DNA of 64,000 nucleotides, from assembly GCA_948470605.1 (NCBI GenBank), contig CAOKPI010000004.1, forward strand, positions 23,159-87,158, read 5' to 3'. A program made the position numbers and the translations under genes. Under the pieces are notes generated by a model, which saw only the letters and a list, made by a program, of their open reading frames with translations, searched no databases and was not told the origin of the DNA. Below, piece by piece: positions 19,721 through 28,495 of this stretch. The DNA is from an uncultured Clostridium sp. GTDB lineage: Bacteria; Bacillota; Clostridia; TANB77; CAG-508. Within the stretch, counting starts at the first letter, position 1; the number at the start of each line of letters is the position of its first letter.

Positions 19721-20860
19721 TTATTTTCTCCTTCTTAACATCTTTACTATCTTTTCTAACGTATCTACAAATTGATTGATTTCCTCTTCCGTATTATATT
19801 TTCCTAAGCTAATTCTAATCGAAGAACTATCACTCAAGTCAGCACCCATAGCTGTTAAGACATGAGATGGCTCAATATTTTGTGAGTTACAAGCAGAACC
19901 AGTTCCAATATAGATACCCTGATTTTCTAAAAGTAACAATATTTCTTCTCCCTTTATCCCTTTAAATGCAATATTTGTAGTATTGGGAAGTCTATGTTCT
20001 AGGTCTCCATAGATATAGCACTCTTCTATTCTCTCTTTGATTTTCATTTCCATGCAATCTCTCAAATGTTTCATCACTTCATTTGCCTTATTCTCATCAT
20101 CAAGAATCATTTCAGCTGCTTTACCAATTCCAATAATATAAGGTACATTCTCTGTTCCCCCACGCCTATCATTTTCTTGATGGCCAAATATTAAGGGATT
20201 AAATTTTATTCCACTCTTTACATATAAAACACCGATTCCCTTTGGGGCATGAATTTTATGACCTGATAAGGATAATGTATCAATGTTCATCTCTTTCACA
20301 TCTATTTTTACTTTTCCTATTGCTTGAACGGCATCACAATGAAATAAAATGTTATTTTCTCTGGCTAATTTTCCTATTTCTTTAACCGGATAAATATTTC
20401 CTATTTCATTGTTAGCCATCATAATAGCAATTAGACAAGTATCTTTTTGAATCGCATTTTTTAATTCTTCTAAATCAATTCTTCCTTTTTCATCTACTGA
20501 TAAATAGGTAATGTTATACCCTTTTGTTTCAAGATATTTCATAGTTTCCATGATAGAAGCATGTTCTATCTTTGTAGTAATAATATGTTTTTTATTTTCA
20601 TGTTGGTTGACCGCATTCATGATAGCCGTTACATTACTTTCACTGGCACAACTGGTAAATATGATTTCTTCCTCTCTTGCATTTAGTAATTGTGCCACAT
20701 TTTGGCGTGCTTGTGTTATTTTTTCTTTTATTTCTTTGCTAAAAGAATAGATACTGCTAGGATTTCCATAGCTTTCCTTCAGATAGGGAAGCATTTCTTC
20801 TAATACTTTATCATCACATTTTGTGGTAGCATTGTTGTCTAAATAAATTTTTGAGTTCAT
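19721..20860 (-). CDS. Cysteine desulfurase (NifS/IscS type)
   Basis: PLP enzyme that removes sulfur from cysteine for Fe-S cluster or tRNA thiolation. The start chosen is ATG 20860 (MNSKIYLDNNATT) after AGGTGAAAG. PLP lysine motif SLSGHKIHAPKGIG (about residue 200), HCDAVQAIGK, GGTENVPYIIG and the catalytic-cysteine segment TGSACNSQ (about residue 325) are present. About 379 residues. The active-site loop is the IscS/NifS kind. No iscU partner is visible in the window. Confidence 0.93.
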   Translation of the reverse strand: MNSKIYLDNNATTKCDDKVLEEMLPYLKESYGNPSSIYSFSKEIKEKITQARQNVAQLLNAREEEIIFTSCASESNVTAIMNAVNQHENKKHIITTKIEHASIMETMKYLETKGYNITYLSVDEKGRIDLEELKNAIQKDTCLIAIMMANNEIGNIYPVKEIGKLARENNILFHCDAVQAIGKVKIDVKEMNIDTLSLSGHKIHAPKGIGVLYVKSGIKFNPLIFGHQENDRRGGTENVPYIIGIGKAAEMILDDENKANEVMKHLRDCMEMKIKERIEECYIYGDLEHRLPNTTNIAFKGIKGEEILLLLENQGIYIGTGSACNSQNIEPSHVLTAMGADLSDSSSIRISLGKYNTEEEINQFVDTLEKIVKMLRRRK

Positions 20861-20938
20861 AGCTTTCACCTCTATTTTTTATTTTTTCAAAAGCCTATAT
20901 TTGGCTGTCGTTAGCTCCATAATATAAGAATCTCAATA

Positions 20939-21241
20939 TCATATGGCCTCTTCTTTCTTTTTTCTATCATGTCTAAATAAACCAATCGTAGCTGAACTTA
21001 GTATGATAAATTCCATTAGACATCCTGCATAAGCTCCCACAAATATATCGTAGACAATCCACACGATACATATCAAAATTTCTGCTACTCTCATCCATTT
21101 CGTATTATCTTGCCAAGATGCCACTGTCCATGTAATCATTGCTACCATTGGTAACAAACTACTTACATTTTCCCAAGTATAAACCCCAGCACCTATCAAT
21201 AAAGAAATAAAAATAACCAGTACATATAAAAAATATATCAT
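20939..21241 (-). CDS. YgjV-like small membrane protein
   Basis: 100 residues with three to four membrane helices. The segments TWTVASWQDNTKWMRVAEILICIVWIVYD and AGCLMEFIILSSATIGLFRHDRKKKE resemble YgjV-family inner membrane proteins, shorter than most members. It starts directly at the MFS transporter stop, so it is translationally coupled. The function is unknown. Confidence 0.7.
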   Translation of the reverse strand: MIYFLYVLVIFISLLIGAGVYTWENVSSLLPMVAMITWTVASWQDNTKWMRVAEILICIVWIVYDIFVGAYAGCLMEFIILSSATIGLFRHDRKKKEEAI

Positions 21242-22444
21242 TCATCCTTTTTCTCTACTCTCCTCTTTATTCAAATCTCTACTGATTTTTATAATACCAA
21301 TTAATGCTACTGTAATAAACAACAATAAAATCTTCAACCAAGACATATTTTGTGTGATTCCTACTAGCCACAATACGAAAAAGCCAAGTACACGTGCGAT
21401 GTTAAGATACACCTCTCTAACGATAAAATATTCTGTATTAAATTTGTCTTTGTAAACCCCTTCACTGGAATAATTGAACAATCTTGTTTCTGTAATATTA
21501 AGCAATATATTTACAAAAATATAATAAACTATATTATAAAAAATAATGGTATATAACTGAATGGAAACCATAATACAAGCAAAACTAACTAGAATACATA
21601 GAAAAGATACCTTTAAAATTTTGTTTTCCCTGCTCTCTTTATAATATTTAGCAAACCAAAACATACTAATCACTGTTAAAATAGCAAAAATGGATGTCCA
21701 TGTTCCTAATTCTAAATCATTTTTTAATTCATAGATAATCAGTAAGGAAACTACTAATTCCATCACTCCATATATAGTAATCCCTTTTAAGAACTCAATA
21801 TGATATAGTTTTTTTATTTTGTCATCTTTTTTCACTCTGCTCATAAATTGCTTTAAACAAAGTCGTTCTTCTTGTATATTTTTATTTTGTATGAATAAGC
21901 TTAATGCAAATCGTAATAAAGAAAAAATCAAAATTAGAATTGCCGCCATATCATAAGAATTGAATGTGATATAAGCTCCTAAAAATGTTGGTATGATAAT
22001 TCCTATCATTTGTTCTGCTGCTTTTTTATAACCTTGATATTTGCTTCTTTCTTTGCTCTCTACTTGCTCGGACTCAATCATATTAAATGGAAATCCCGTT
22101 GTTGCTGTTGTAATGCCATTGACGATACCAATCAAACAAACATAGTCTACAATTTTCTCTTTTAATAAAATGATTAAAAATATATTAAATGCCTTAATGG
22201 CTATTCCTAACCTATATAATTTTATTTTGTCTTTTCTTTTTATGTAATCACTAACGATAAATGCTCCTATGGTAGCTACGATATAAGTAACAATATGATA
22301 AATCGCTAGATATACCATATTTTGTTCTGATATTTTATAAAAATAGGATGCTAAAAAGGTCGTTAAAAATATGTCTATTACTTTTCCAATTGCTTTATCA
22401 CATACTAAGATTTTGGCTGGTTTTGATATACTATTTTTGGACAT
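21242..22444 (-). CDS. MFS-type transporter
   Basis: 400 residues with about 12 hydrophobic segments and a basic central loop (IQNKNIQEERLCLKQFMSRVKKDDKIKK, about residues 185-212), which is the MFS two-bundle pattern. I cannot assign a substrate. ATG follows AAGGAAAAT. It forms an operon with the YgjV-like gene. An expanse with a 186-bp palindrome separates it from the amidotransferase gene upstream. Confidence 0.78.
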   Translation of the reverse strand: MSKNSISKPAKILVCDKAIGKVIDIFLTTFLASYFYKISEQNMVYLAIYHIVTYIVATIGAFIVSDYIKRKDKIKLYRLGIAIKAFNIFLIILLKEKIVDYVCLIGIVNGITTATTGFPFNMIESEQVESKERSKYQGYKKAAEQMIGIIIPTFLGAYITFNSYDMAAILILIFSLLRFALSLFIQNKNIQEERLCLKQFMSRVKKDDKIKKLYHIEFLKGITIYGVMELVVSLLIIYELKNDLELGTWTSIFAILTVISMFWFAKYYKESRENKILKVSFLCILVSFACIMVSIQLYTIIFYNIVYYIFVNILLNITETRLFNYSSEGVYKDKFNTEYFIVREVYLNIARVLGFFVLWLVGITQNMSWLKILLLFITVALIGIIKISRDLNKEESREKG

Positions 22445-22546
22445 TGTATTTTCCTTCTTTTATGATATTGATTTAATTTTATCATAATGTTACCATAAAA
22501 GTAAACCGGTTCATGACATTTTATTTAACTTTTATGGCTATACTAA

Positions 22547-22732
22547 TGCCAAAAGAAAAGGAATAAAATAGAAAAGTTAATCTGTCAAGCTATTTCTAAT
22601 AGCAAATTTAATGAAATATTTCAGGCACCTCTCAAAACAAGTTTGAGATTCTCCTAAAATATTTCATAACATTTGCTAATTACGAAATACTTTCCATCAT
22701 AACTCTTCTATTTTATTCCTTTTCTTTTGGCA
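22547..22732. repeat. Long palindrome with 27-bp perfect ends
   Basis: TGCCAAAAGAAAAGGAATAA...TTATTCCTTTTCTTTTGGCA ends pair perfectly. Inner imperfect arms (TATTTC, TAAT, AGCAAAT, ATGAAATATTT) continue to a loop near 22630-22650. It starts 7 bp from the stop codon of the amidotransferase gene. It is MITE-like or a very large terminator. Confidence 0.82.
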
Positions 22733-22738
22733 TTATAT

Positions 22739-23368
22739 CTATAACTTTTCTATAAAATAATCAAATAATCGCTTGCTATACATATCTTCTAAAAGCGACT
22801 CTGGATGCCATTGAATGCCAAGAAAAAATTTCTTGTTTTTATCTTCTACCGCTTCTAATATGTTATCCTCGCTATAAGCTACACAATCTAAATTAGTAAA
22901 TGGAATTTGCCTCATATGTCTACTATTCACTTTTATTTTTTCTTCCCCTATGATTTGATATAATAGACTGTTTCTTTTTATGATAATATCGTGAACATAT
23001 TCTTCCTCACTGCAATGGTTTCCGCTTTCAATTTCTGTTCTTACTTTTCCATTAAATAATTTTCCTATGGTTTGCATTCCTAGACAAATTCCTAATGTAG
23101 GTTTGTCAATTTCATATAAATATTTTATGATTTTATAATCTATTTCATGTATCTTTGAACCACCAGGAGCTATAATGCCATCACAAAAATCTAGGGTGTC
23201 TTTTACCCTTTCCCATTCGCCTTTATTTTCAAATAAAATGGGGATTGTGATAACGTTTACATCATACCTTGTCAAGTATTGAATGAGTTCCCTTTTGCAA
23301 CCATATAGTTCTATTTCTTTGTAGTCTGCTATGTATTCTCTTGCGATAATTCCAATTGTTTTTTTCAT
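22739..23368 (-). CDS. Class I glutamine amidotransferase, gamma-glutamyl-GABA hydrolase (PuuD)-like
   Basis: 209 residues. The nucleophile elbow TLGICLGMQTIG (about residue 98) and the catalytic His-Glu pair in GIQWHPESLLED (about residues 190-200) are intact. Such proteins hydrolyse gamma-glutamyl conjugates. It lacks a synthetase domain. Predicted monocistronic, with the large palindrome directly downstream. Confidence 0.85.
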   Translation of the reverse strand: MKKTIGIIAREYIADYKEIELYGCKRELIQYLTRYDVNVITIPILFENKGEWERVKDTLDFCDGIIAPGGSKIHEIDYKIIKYLYEIDKPTLGICLGMQTIGKLFNGKVRTEIESGNHCSEEEYVHDIIIKRNSLLYQIIGEEKIKVNSRHMRQIPFTNLDCVAYSEDNILEAVEDKNKKFFLGIQWHPESLLEDMYSKRLFDYFIEKL

Positions 23369-23520
23369 TCCATTCCTTCCTTTATTTTTTTATTCAATTC
23401 CTTTTCAGTGTATTGTATTCCTCTCAATATTTCCTTAACCCCTACTATACCACAAGACCTAATATTTTACAATAATCAATTATTTATTATTTTACTAATT
23501 GTAAATAAAAGTTTTGTTTT

Positions 23521-23550
23521 TTGTTGAAAGCTATTGATTTTTTCTATAAT
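23521..23550 (+). promoter_or_regulatory. Putative promoter of the small plus-strand ORF pair
   Basis: TTGTTG and TATAAT are 18 bp apart; TTGAAA with 15 bp is an alternative -35. It lies about 40 bp upstream of the 23589 start. Confidence 0.4.
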
Positions 23551-23588
23551 TTTGTAATAATAAATTATATGGAAAGGATGTTTGGTTG

Positions 23589-23732
23589 GTGCAAGAATTA
23601 TTAAATATTTTAAACAATGCTAAAAAAGCCTTGATTGCTATTATAAAATACATAAATCTTAAGATTTTTCTAATAAAAGAAATACTCCTAAAGATTATGT
23701 TAAATGAATTAATAAGAAAACAAAAATTATAA
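23589..23732 (+). CDS. Small hydrophobic/basic peptide ORF, coupled to the next ORF
   Basis: A 47-codon GTG-started frame preceded by AAAGGATG. The product is rich in Leu, Ile and Lys (IIKYINLKIFLIKEILLKIML), amphipathic or membrane-active in character. Its stop overlaps the next ATG as TAATG, which suggests translational coupling. No family recognised. Confidence 0.4.
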   Translation: MQELLNILNNAKKALIAIIKYINLKIFLIKEILLKIMLNELIRKQKL

Positions 23733-23908
23733 TGAATTCTTCAGAATTTATCCAAAAATTAAAAGAATTCATTGTTGGTGGTGATGTTGTTTGGGTTGAA
23801 TTTGGATTTAATATAGGTGAAGAAAATTCTCGCATAAAATCCTTGATTTTACATAAAAATATAGTATCATTTTTAATTAATAGGATATCTATTGAATTAA
23901 ATAACTGA
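23732..23908 (+). CDS. Small 58-residue hypothetical protein
   Basis: Starts MNSSEFIQKLKEFIVGG and ends RISIELNN. It is soluble-looking and acidic in the middle (VWVEFGFNIGEENSR). With the preceding peptide ORF it makes a two-gene plus-strand unit between minus-strand genes, with its own promoter-like and terminator sequences. I do not recognise it; a toxin-antitoxin or peptide system is only a guess. Confidence 0.45.
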   Translation: MNSSEFIQKLKEFIVGGDVVWVEFGFNIGEENSRIKSLILHKNIVSFLINRISIELNN

Positions 23909-23943
23909 GAAGGCTTATTTCGGTAAGCAGTTATGATTTAGAA

Positions 23944-23981
23944 TGTAGCTCATATAAAAAATATATGAGCTACAGTTTTTA
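23944..23981. terminator. Bidirectional terminator between convergent genes
   Basis: TGTAGCTCATAT pairs with ATATGAGCTACA and is followed by TTTTT on the plus strand. It serves the small plus-strand pair and perhaps the convergent hydrolase gene ending at 23996. Confidence 0.8.
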
Positions 23982-23995
23982 TTGTTTATATAACT

Positions 23996-24547
23996 TTATA
24001 AATAACATACAATCTCTTCAAAAGTATCATAGCCATTTTCACTATTAATATGTCCAGCCTTTGGCATAAAGACTTGTTCTGTTGCAACTGTATCCGCAAA
24101 ATCTTTTTCCGCTTCCTGTTTTACATATGGGTCATTATCGGAATAGAAACATATAATTTCATCAGCATATTGTTTTACTTCTTGCAAATTATCAAAATAC
24201 ATTGATTGATTAACCTTATCATATTCCTCATTAATTCCAAAATAATTGTTAAATCCACATACAAAGATTAATTTTTTAACTTTCACTTTATTTTCAGTCA
24301 AAAATTTTGATACAAATACTGGTGCGATACTATGTGCAATAATCGTAGTATTCTCATTGATTAATCCTATCTCTAAATAATTTTTTAATAACTTACTCCA
24401 ATTTTCGTAATTTTGATACCCTACTCCTATCGGAAAATCTGGTACATATACTTGTTTTCCTTCTGCTTCAATAAAATCGTGTAGCCACCCTATCCAATTT
24501 GAGTAGGGGCTACTAAAACTGCCATGTATGATAAAATAATTATTCAT
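23996..24547 (-). CDS. RBBP9/YdeN-family alpha/beta hydrolase
   Basis: 183 residues. It begins YFIIHGSFSSPYSNWIGWL, has the serine elbow TTIIAHSIAP (about residues 66-75), FYSDNDPYV (Asp) and the catalytic His in PKAGHIN (about residue 166). This is the serine-hydrolase fold of the RBBP9/YdeN family; the substrate is unknown. It follows the UPF0173-like hydrolase gene by 15 bp. Confidence 0.82.
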   Translation of the reverse strand: MNNYFIIHGSFSSPYSNWIGWLHDFIEAEGKQVYVPDFPIGVGYQNYENWSKLLKNYLEIGLINENTTIIAHSIAPVFVSKFLTENKVKVKKLIFVCGFNNYFGINEEYDKVNQSMYFDNLQEVKQYADEIICFYSDNDPYVKQEAEKDFADTVATEQVFMPKAGHINSENGYDTFEEIVCYL

Positions 24548-24562
24548 ACTATTTCCTCCTTA

Positions 24563-25225
24563 TTATTCAATCTCAATACTTTCGTCATTTTCCAATATTT
24601 CGTATTCTACTTCATTTTTTTCAAACATTTCTTTTAGAAAGTCATAGTTTACAGGATAAGCTGGACTATCTGTATGTAGTGGTATGACTAGTTTAGCATT
24701 TGTTGCTTTTGCTAATAAAGATGCTTCAAAAGCCCCCATTACAACTCCATAATCTGATACAGGAACACATAAAATATCATATTTGTATTCATTTTCAAAA
24801 CAAATAGTATCACTTGTTATATAAATTCTTGTATCTTTATCATCTATGATATAACCAATATTTTCGTTTACCTTTCCTCCTGATTGTTTCATTGGTGGTA
24901 TATAGCCATGTTCTGCATGTACTACTTCTATTGTTATCTCATTATCTAAATTTATCCTATCATTTTCTTTAACAATATGGATAGCTAAGGTTGGATACGT
25001 CTTCTTAACTTCATTACTAGAATATATTTCTATGCTGTCGTCTATTTTCTCTAATATTTCTGTATAACAGTGGTCAGGGTGTTTATGTGTTATTAATATG
25101 ATGTCTACGTTATTCCAAATTTCAAAGTATTCTTCTTTATATTTTAGATTACCTGGGTCTATTAATATTTTCTTTCCTTTTGTTTCAATTAATAAACATG
25201 ATTGTGGGAATTTTGTAATTTTCAT
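24563..25225 (-). CDS. Metallo-beta-lactamase-fold hydrolase (UPF0173-like)
   Basis: 220 residues. The zinc motif is HKHPDH in ILITHKHPDHCY (about residue 50), with later ligands in EVVHAEHGY and VIPLHTDSP. The size and the VDIILITHKHPDH context fit the UPF0173/UlaG-like group of stand-alone MBL proteins. Probably cotranscribed with the downstream hydrolase. Confidence 0.85.
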   Translation of the reverse strand: MKITKFPQSCLLIETKGKKILIDPGNLKYKEEYFEIWNNVDIILITHKHPDHCYTEILEKIDDSIEIYSSNEVKKTYPTLAIHIVKENDRINLDNEITIEVVHAEHGYIPPMKQSGGKVNENIGYIIDDKDTRIYITSDTICFENEYKYDILCVPVSDYGVVMGAFEASLLAKATNAKLVIPLHTDSPAYPVNYDFLKEMFEKNEVEYEILENDESIEIE

Positions 25226-25383
25226 AATTTTACTCTCCTAACTATAAATAATTCTTATGTTTATAATATCATATATACTTAAAAATTCAAGTTTTTTACT
25301 AATATTTTTTGTATATTTGTTTTATTTTCCCCAAAAAAAATAGTAGTTATTTCTTTCATAACTACTTTGACCATTATATTCTT

Positions 25384-26247
25384 TTACTTTTTCTCATCTC
25401 CATCCAATATAAACTTTTGAATTGCTTTTGCCACACCACTATCATTATTACTTGTCGTTACAAAATCTGCTTTTTCTTTTAAATATGGTTCTGCATTTGC
25501 CATTGCTATTTTCAATCCTGCACATTCAAACATAGATATGTCATTACCTCCATCACCCATTACTATTATTTCTTCTTGTCTTAGTCCTAGTTTATCCGCC
25601 AAAATCTGTATGGCATTCTTTTTGCTACAACCTTTTTTCATAATATCGATATATTTTGATTCAAATGTGCCTCCTTCTGTCTTGCATAAATAATGACAAA
25701 TAACGGATGATTCTATTTCTTTTAATGTATTTATCTTTTTAATAATGTTCTCTAATGCTGAAACGTTTCCCCCTATTAAACATAACAATTTTGTAAGATT
25801 TGAATTGTTTACTACGTTTTCTATATTATCTATTTTCGTTTGCTTGTTACCTAGATTATTATCTGAATTCTCTAATCTTTTACTGTCTTCTGCCTCTATT
25901 ATCACCTGTTCATCTGTATACAACATCATGTAATCTGCATTTTCTTGTAAAAAAATATTTCTAAGATTTAATACCTCTTCATTTGTAAAAGTAACTTTAT
26001 GAATATATTGGTTTGCTTTACTATCCTTTATAATGGCGCCATTGCATGCAATGATATAGTTGGCAAAACAGTTACCATATAAATCACATATTTCATTTAC
26101 ATATCCTAATGGTCTACCTGTTGCAATTACTGATAGAATTCCTTTTTCTTCATAAGCTCTTTTAATTAAATTTATATTTTCTTCACTAATTTTTTTATAG
26201 TCGTTTAGTAATGTTCCATCTAAGTCTAAAATTATCATTTTATACAT
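25384..26247 (-). CDS. Cof-type HAD-family phosphatase
   Basis: 287 residues. HAD motif I ILDLDGTLLNDYKK at the N-terminus, motif II VIATGRP, and motif IV GDGGNDISMFECAGLKIAMANA near residue 235 are complete. A C2-type cap lies between. These enzymes dephosphorylate sugar phosphates or flavin and PLP nucleotides; the substrate cannot be told. It is a single gene flanked by about 150-bp gaps. Confidence 0.92.
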   Translation of the reverse strand: MYKMIILDLDGTLLNDYKKISEENINLIKRAYEEKGILSVIATGRPLGYVNEICDLYGNCFANYIIACNGAIIKDSKANQYIHKVTFTNEEVLNLRNIFLQENADYMMLYTDEQVIIEAEDSKRLENSDNNLGNKQTKIDNIENVVNNSNLTKLLCLIGGNVSALENIIKKINTLKEIESSVICHYLCKTEGGTFESKYIDIMKKGCSKKNAIQILADKLGLRQEEIIVMGDGGNDISMFECAGLKIAMANAEPYLKEKADFVTTSNNDSGVAKAIQKFILDGDEKK

Positions 26248-26406
26248 ATATTTCTTGTATGATATATTATCTCTATTTTATAGGATTTAATAGTATCCTT
26301 CAATAAATCTATAATTATCAAAATTCATTTTTAAATTGTAATGAATTTATAAATATTTAACTTGCACACATAATAACTTTGTACCTGTCCCAAACTCGCC
26401 ACACGC

Positions 26407-28368
26407 CTAGCTCATTAACTTTTCTAGTACAATAATAAACATGGCATGAGACCAACCAAGACCTAAAACCCAATTTGGCTGCAAAGTATTATTATCTATT
26501 TGTTCACCAAGAAAGCCATGCTTTCCAGCGGTTTTGACAACAAAATCAAAAGTTTCTTTTGCTTTATTTTTTTCTCCTGATGCTAGGTAATATAATGACA
26601 TCCATAGATTGGCAATTGGCCATGGATTGCCATTTCGATAATGGTCTCCTTCAAACCTTTGATAACCTCCTGTATAGGTTCTTAAAGATAGATTAATTCG
26701 TTCAATAGTATTTATGATTTTCTTTTCTTTTGGTTTGAATACTTGAAATGGGGTGACAGCTCCTATCATGCTAATGTCCATTTTTTGGTCTTCTGTATTT
26801 CTTAAATAAGTTTTCTTTTCTTCGTCATACATATTTTGATTAATATATTTTTTGATTTCTGTTTGTAATTTTTCTAGTTCTCTTTCGCTTTTTAGTATTT
26901 TTTCCTCCTTTAATCGATTGTTTTCAAAGTTAGATGTTTTATCTCCTAACACGCTATAAATTTTCATAATACATTCAAAAGCAGCATAAATACTAGCTAA
27001 AGAATATAAATGAATTCCCTCATTCATTTCCCATAAATCATAACTTACATGATATTTATGTCCAAGATGATTAACACCTGCTTCGATTTCTTGTTGAACT
27101 CTATCTTTATCATACTCATCTTTTCTTTCTATAATTAGCCAATCTTTCACATATCGTTTTAAGAAATCGATTGCCTTTTCGCACATTGACAAATTATCTT
27201 TTAAAAATTTCTCCGATTTTGTATATTGATAATGTTCATACACACCATAGACAACACTTGCGGTTTCATCTATTTGGTAACCCCAAGCTGGTGCCAATTT
27301 TCCATCTGTAAAAAATCTTTGCTCCCACATTCCATTTTTGCTTTGTGTCTTTTTGCAAAATACTTTATAAAATTTGTCGGTTTCTTTTTCCATTTTTAAG
27401 ATATCCATCGCTTTTGTCATAAATACGGCATCTCTTGGCCAACAATAGGCATATCTTCCACATTGCGTGAAATTCTCATCCACTTCTGCTGAAGCAATGA
27501 TTCCTCCCGTTTCTAGATTGGTTAAAAGAGGAAATAGCAAAATACTTCTTTTGTAAATATCTTGAATTTTTTCCTCATAACTATTTTCTGGTTCTTTTAG
27601 ATTTAATCCATTATGTGTTTTGACGTATTTCCTCCAATATGCCTTTGTATTCGTATATTCTTTGTTGAAATCTATTTTTTTTATTCTTTCTATTTCTTTT
27701 TCAATTTCTGATAGATTCTTATTTTCCCCAATGGTAATACAAATTTCCAACGTCTTCTTTTCTTGTGGTCGAATCAATCCTAAATCATAGCAAATACTAC
27801 TATCATTAGACATTCCAATGTAATCTTTGTCATAGATTTCTCCTCTTTTGATTGTATCTTTACTGCCATTAATTTGATGTTGAGAAACCTTCTGTCCCTT
27901 GGCAAAAGTTGAAAAAGTAAAATCATGGGCATATTGCATCATACCGCCATCTACCATCTTGCAACTCACATGATTGTTATAGTCTGATAATAATTCTGAA
28001 TGAATATAAAAAGATGTATCCAAATCAATTTTGCCATCATTTAAAAACATGTATTTTTTCACTAATACATTTTCTTTTATCATGACATAATCTGTCTGAA
28101 GAATTTTTAGATTAAAATACGTATTTGTCACTTCTGTATTTAAAATATTGGTGTCTGCATCATAATATTGTTTATATACATTATTGATATCATCATGCAA
28201 ATAAATCAAATCAGAACTATTGATTTTTACCCCTGTATGAAAGTAATCTATGTATTGCCTACTATCTTTGTTCGGAAAATAAATCCTTTGCATTTCTCCT
28301 TTTCCTGTAAAAGTTGCTAACATACTTTTATTTCCAATCATTGCTTCATTAAAATACTTGTTTTCCAT
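26407..28368 (-). CDS. Glycoside hydrolase family 15 (glucoamylase-like)
   Basis: 653 residues from ATG 28368 (MENKYFNEAMIGN) after AAAGGAG; an upstream in-frame ATG at 28392 lies beside a repeat. The N-terminal beta-sandwich is followed by an (alpha/alpha)6 barrel with CGRYAYCWPRDAVFM (about residue 305), AWGYQIDETASVVYGVYEH and NPWPIANLWMSLYYL near the end. No signal peptide is seen, so it acts inside the cell, probably on alpha-glucans or maltooligosaccharides. No CGG codon is in frame. Confidence 0.88.
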   Translation of the reverse strand: MENKYFNEAMIGNKSMLATFTGKGEMQRIYFPNKDSRQYIDYFHTGVKINSSDLIYLHDDINNVYKQYYDADTNILNTEVTNTYFNLKILQTDYVMIKENVLVKKYMFLNDGKIDLDTSFYIHSELLSDYNNHVSCKMVDGGMMQYAHDFTFSTFAKGQKVSQHQINGSKDTIKRGEIYDKDYIGMSNDSSICYDLGLIRPQEKKTLEICITIGENKNLSEIEKEIERIKKIDFNKEYTNTKAYWRKYVKTHNGLNLKEPENSYEEKIQDIYKRSILLFPLLTNLETGGIIASAEVDENFTQCGRYAYCWPRDAVFMTKAMDILKMEKETDKFYKVFCKKTQSKNGMWEQRFFTDGKLAPAWGYQIDETASVVYGVYEHYQYTKSEKFLKDNLSMCEKAIDFLKRYVKDWLIIERKDEYDKDRVQQEIEAGVNHLGHKYHVSYDLWEMNEGIHLYSLASIYAAFECIMKIYSVLGDKTSNFENNRLKEEKILKSERELEKLQTEIKKYINQNMYDEEKKTYLRNTEDQKMDISMIGAVTPFQVFKPKEKKIINTIERINLSLRTYTGGYQRFEGDHYRNGNPWPIANLWMSLYYLASGEKNKAKETFDFVVKTAGKHGFLGEQIDNNTLQPNWVLGLGWSHAMFIIVLEKLMS

Positions 28369-28385
28369 GTTTTTCTCCTTTAGGT

Positions 28386-28495
28386 GGGACATGGGGACGT
28401 AGATAATGTCCCTAAATACTAAAAATTACTAAGTTACTGTATCCTATATTATTTAATTGGGACATTATCTACGTCCCCATGTCCCCCCATGTCCC
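28386..28495. repeat. REP-like palindrome, family A copy 2
   Basis: GGGACATGGGGACGTAGATAATGTCCC to GGGACATTATCTACGTCCCC with a 50-bp AT-rich loop, then a short extra CCATGTCCC. The same ends occur at 6644 and 34570. It fills the gap between the beta-CASP RNase and GH15 genes and touches the stop codon of the former. Confidence 0.88.
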
